NCBI RefSeq assembly: GCF_018390695.1
Contig: NZ_JAHBGF010000015.1
Span: 1 to 64,000, forward strand
Direction: 5' to 3'
Origin: Ancylobacter sonchi
GTDB lineage: Bacteria; Pseudomonadota; Alphaproteobacteria; Rhizobiales; Xanthobacteraceae
DNA length: 64,000 nt
A model generated the notes under the pieces. The model was not told the DNA's origin. It did no database searches and saw only the letters and a list, made by a program, of their open reading frames with translations. The position numbers and the translations under genes were made by a program. Positions 61,545 through 64,000 of this stretch are shown piece after piece; the stretch's first letter is position 1, and each line of letters begins with the position of its first letter.

Positions 61545-61560
61545 TTTGACACCCGTCAAA
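61545..61560 (+). promoter_or_regulatory. FNR/FixK-type box in class II promoter position
   Basis: TTTGACACCCGTCAAA is a perfect inverted repeat (six-base arms, four-base spacer) of the FNR/FixK kind. A -10-like GATACT at 61582-61587 would set transcription near 61594, putting the box centre exactly at -41.5, the class II activation position. The ATG of the DUF3141 gene follows at 61629. The remaining part of the gap 61045-61628 shows no gene. Confidence 0.65.
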
Positions 61561-61628
61561 TCGCCCCTCACTGTCATGGACGATACTTGGATCGCGGGTA
61601 GGGTCGAGCAGTTTTGGAGGAGTGCATC

Positions 61629-63848
61629 ATGCATAATGCTCCGAATATGGCTTCCGATGCCGGTGCCTATCTCGTCGACGCCGCGCAACGTTGGACGCTG
61701 TTCCTCGACGCCCTGCGCCAGCGCGGGCTGCAATATGAGCAGCACATGGCTGAGCCGGCACCGAACGTGCTGGACTACAAGGCGGAACTCATTTGGGACG
61801 GGCGCAGCCTCCCGCGCCCGGTCAATTACCTGCTCGCGCGGATCGTGCCGCCGGCCGACGTGAGGACCGACGACGCCAAGCGTCCCTTCGTCGTCGTCGA
61901 TCCGCGCGCCGGCCATGGCCCGGGCATTGGTGGCTTCAAGGCCGACAGCGAGATCGGCGTGGCGATGGCCGCTGGCCATCCCTGCTATTTCGTCGGCTTC
62001 CTGCCCGCTCCCATGCCCGGCCAGACCATCGAGGACATCGCCCGGGCCGAAGCCGTCTTCCTGGAACGGGTCGCCGCGCGCCACCCGCAGGCAGAGGGCA
62101 AGCCCTGTGTCATCGGCAACTGCCAGGCGGGCTGGGCGGTAATGATGCTGGCGGCGGTGCGTCCCGAGCTGTTCGGGCCGATCATCATCGCCGGCGCGCC
62201 GCTGTCCTATTGGGCGGGGGTGAAGGGCGTCAACCCGATGCGCTATTCCGGTGGCCTGCTCGGCGGCAGCTGGCTGACCGCGCTGACCAGCGACCTCGGC
62301 GCCGGCATCTTCGACGGTGCCTGGCTGGTGCAGAATTTCGAGAACCAGAACCCCGCCAACACGCTCTGGAGCAAGCAGTACAACCTGTATTCCAAGGTTG
62401 ATACCGAGGTGGAGCGCTATCTCGGCTTCGAGAAATGGTGGGGCGGCCACGTCACGCTGAACGCAGAGGAGATCCAGTTCATCGTCGATGAGCTGTTCAT
62501 CGGCAACCGGCTCGCCTGCGGCGAGATCAGTACCTCCGACGGCGTGCAGGTCGACCTGCGTAATATCCGCTCGCCGATCGTGGCGTTCTGCTCGCGCGGC
62601 GACAACATCACCCCGCCGCAGCAGGCGCTGGACTGGATCCTCGACCTCTATGACAGCGTCGACGAGATCCGCTCCTACGGCCAGACTATTGTCTATGCCG
62701 TGCATGACACGGTCGGCCATCTCGGCATCTTCGTTTCCGGCAGCGTCGCCAAGAAGGAGCACGAGGAGTTCGCCTCCAATATCGACTTCATCGACGTGCT
62801 GCCGCCCGGCCTCTACGAAGCGACGTTCACGCGGAAGTCGGACACCGATGCCGATCCCGAGCTGATCACCGGCGACTGGATCATGCGCTGCGAGGCCCGC
62901 GATCTCGACGATATCCGGGCGCTGGGTGGCAACGACCTCGCCGATGAGCGCAGCTTCGCCGCGGCGGCGCGGGTCTCCGAGATCAACCTGTCGCTCTACC
63001 GGGCGCTGGTTCAGCCCTTCGTGCGGGCGATGACCAATCCGGCCATGGCGGAGACCATGCGCAAGTTGCACCCGCTGCGGCTGTCCTACGAGATGTTCGG
63101 CTCGCAGAACCCCGCTCTCGGCTGGCTCGACGACGCGGTCGCCAAGGTGCGCGAGGACCGCCGTCCGGTCGCCGAGGACAATGCCTACCTCAAGGCGCAG
63201 GAACAGGTCTCGCGCCAGATCGTCGAAAGCCTCGACGGCTGGCGCAAGGCGATGGAGCATCAGGCCGAGCTGGTCTTTCGCACTGTCTACGGGTCGCCGG
63301 TGCTGCAAGCGGCGGTCGGCGTCGATTCCACCTCGTCCCGGCGCCCGCGCACCGCCAGCAAGAGCCTGTTGCATGCCGAACTCTTGGCGAAGAAGATCGA
63401 GGAGCTGCGCGCCGGCTTCGCCCGCGGCGGCGTCCTGGAGGCGGCGCTGCGCGCCCTGCTCTATGTGGGCAGCGCCCGTGGCGGCGCCGACGAGCGCGGC
63501 TTCCAGGCCATCAAGCAGTTGCGTCGCCAAGGCGGGCATGCCCGCAAGCTGACACTACCCCAGTTCAAGGCGCTGGTGCGTGAGCAGTTCTCGATGCTGC
63601 TCGCCGACCGCTCGGCCGCCCTGCAGGCGATTCCCGAACTGCTGCGCGCGGAGGACGCCGAGACCCGAGCCACCGCCTTCGCCCTGGTCGAACAGGTGCT
63701 GTCAGCCAGCGGCGCGCTCGAGGGCGAGACGTCGGCGCGCCTCGGCGAAGTGCGGCGGCTTTTCGGCCTCGATGCACCCACGCAGGACGAACCGGAACAG
63801 GAAAAGCCGCGCGGCAAGCTGACCGTCGCGGCACGACGCGGAGACTGA
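61629..63848 (+). CDS. DUF3141 domain-containing alpha/beta hydrolase (PhaC-related)
   Basis: The 739-residue protein is a DUF3141 member, distantly related to polyhydroxyalkanoate synthases. The first 360 residues are an alpha/beta hydrolase core with the lipase-like box GNCQAG at 163-168, where C165 stands at the nucleophile position as in PhaC, an Asp in FCSRGDNITPP near 321 and a His in VGHLGIFV near 364. The C-terminal half is helical. GGAGG eight bases before the ATG at 61629 fixes the start. It is followed by a phosphate acetyltransferase-type gene, a pairing seen in many alphaproteobacteria and often low-oxygen regulated. Confidence 0.9.
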   Translation: MHNAPNMASDAGAYLVDAAQRWTLFLDALRQRGLQYEQHMAEPAPNVLDYKAELIWDGRSLPRPVNYLLARIVPPADVRTDDAKRPFVVVDPRAGHGPGIGGFKADSEIGVAMAAGHPCYFVGFLPAPMPGQTIEDIARAEAVFLERVAARHPQAEGKPCVIGNCQAGWAVMMLAAVRPELFGPIIIAGAPLSYWAGVKGVNPMRYSGGLLGGSWLTALTSDLGAGIFDGAWLVQNFENQNPANTLWSKQYNLYSKVDTEVERYLGFEKWWGGHVTLNAEEIQFIVDELFIGNRLACGEISTSDGVQVDLRNIRSPIVAFCSRGDNITPPQQALDWILDLYDSVDEIRSYGQTIVYAVHDTVGHLGIFVSGSVAKKEHEEFASNIDFIDVLPPGLYEATFTRKSDTDADPELITGDWIMRCEARDLDDIRALGGNDLADERSFAAAARVSEINLSLYRALVQPFVRAMTNPAMAETMRKLHPLRLSYEMFGSQNPALGWLDDAVAKVREDRRPVAEDNAYLKAQEQVSRQIVESLDGWRKAMEHQAELVFRTVYGSPVLQAAVGVDSTSSRRPRTASKSLLHAELLAKKIEELRAGFARGGVLEAALRALLYVGSARGGADERGFQAIKQLRRQGGHARKLTLPQFKALVREQFSMLLADRSAALQAIPELLRAEDAETRATAFALVEQVLSASGALEGETSARLGEVRRLFGLDAPTQDEPEQEKPRGKLTVAARRGD

Positions 63849-63854
63849 CAGCGC

Positions 63855-64000
63855 ATGGCCGATACGCGGACACCGGCTCCCGACCCTTCGGCCCCGTCCA
63901 AATATGATCGGCTGATCGCCGCCGCGCGCGCCGAGACGGCGGCGGCAACCGCTGTCGCGCATCCCTGCGACGAGACTTCGCTGCGCGGGGCGCTGGAGGC
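63855..64000 (+). CDS. Phosphate acetyl/butyryltransferase-type protein, N-terminal part
   Basis: The first 48 residues lie in the window: after a variable start the sequence KYDRLIAAARAETAAATAVA and HPCDETSLRGALE is the typical N-terminus of Pta/Ptb-domain proteins, including the bifunctional enoyl-CoA hydratase/phosphate acetyltransferases of alphaproteobacteria. It begins six bases after the DUF3141 stop, so it is the next gene of that operon. An acetate kinase-type gene would be expected beyond the window. Confidence 0.85.
   Translation, partial: MADTRTPAPDPSAPSKYDRLIAAARAETAAATAVAHPCDETSLRGALE

Noticed and set aside
61092-63539. Minus-strand open frame of about 815 codons opposite the DUF3141 gene
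   Set aside because: The translation has no family features and no ribosome site, while the plus strand is a clear DUF3141 protein.

Overview
The window is high-GC DNA that reads as chromosome of an alphaproteobacterium of the order Hyphomicrobiales (Rhizobiales), probably close to Xanthobacteraceae. The pointers are the tRNA-Arg(CCG) sequence, the OpgH/MdoH glucan synthase, a FixJ-type regulator, the DUF3141 plus phosphotransacetylase pair with an FNR/FixK-like box, and several CUT2 ABC transporters. Genus is inference; no rRNA or housekeeping marker is present.

Layout. (1) 1-5000 is the right end of an integrated element: an IS3-type fragment, a broken gene, three lower-GC genes (DUF4145, DUF4238, AlbA_2), a heptamer repeat array, a tyrosine integrase, and the 3' part of tRNA-Arg(CCG) as the attachment core, ending exactly at 5000. 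(2) 5001-8250 holds a secreted protein, an AT-rich gap with a perfect 30-bp palindrome, and mdoH. (3) 8396-13028 is a compact set: a BchC-like dehydrogenase, a PTPS/QueD-like protein lacking key residues, a GT4 glycosyltransferase, a methyltransferase, cytochrome b561 and a RibD-type reductase. This looks like an uncharacterised pathway for a glycosylated, methylated pterin- or flavin-like product. (4) 13825-27726 is a catabolic region: FAH-family hydrolase, CUT2 ABC transporter, CoxE/CoxD-like maturation proteins, a molybdenum hydroxylase whose large subunit is split into two coupled genes, an AraC regulator, a lactonase-like amidohydrolase and an EthD protein.

(5) 27961-36921 contains dehydrogenases, an alpha/beta hydrolase, a royal-jelly-family protein, two related unknown proteins and two GlxA/AraC regulators. 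(6) 36992-40950 is signalling: a single-domain receiver, a FixJ-type regulator and, divergent from it, an MHS-family transporter fused to a PAS-histidine kinase. (7) 41283-42278 is a small AhpD-like/DUF417 operon behind twin inverted repeats. (8) 42555-52806 is a LysR regulator and a nine-gene operon: a second CUT2 transporter, then NodB-type deacetylase, aspartate dehydrogenase, SDR, RraA-like protein and amidase. (9) 52989-64000 has an autotransporter, ilvD, an HlyD-type pair, an unknown small gene, and the DUF3141-phosphotransacetylase operon leaving the window.

The strongest leads are the transporter-kinase fusion with its divergent regulator, the degenerate PTPS biosynthesis cluster, the split molybdenum hydroxylase subunit, and the aspartate dehydrogenase/RraA/amidase operon. 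All function calls come from reading the translated sequence; no database search was run.
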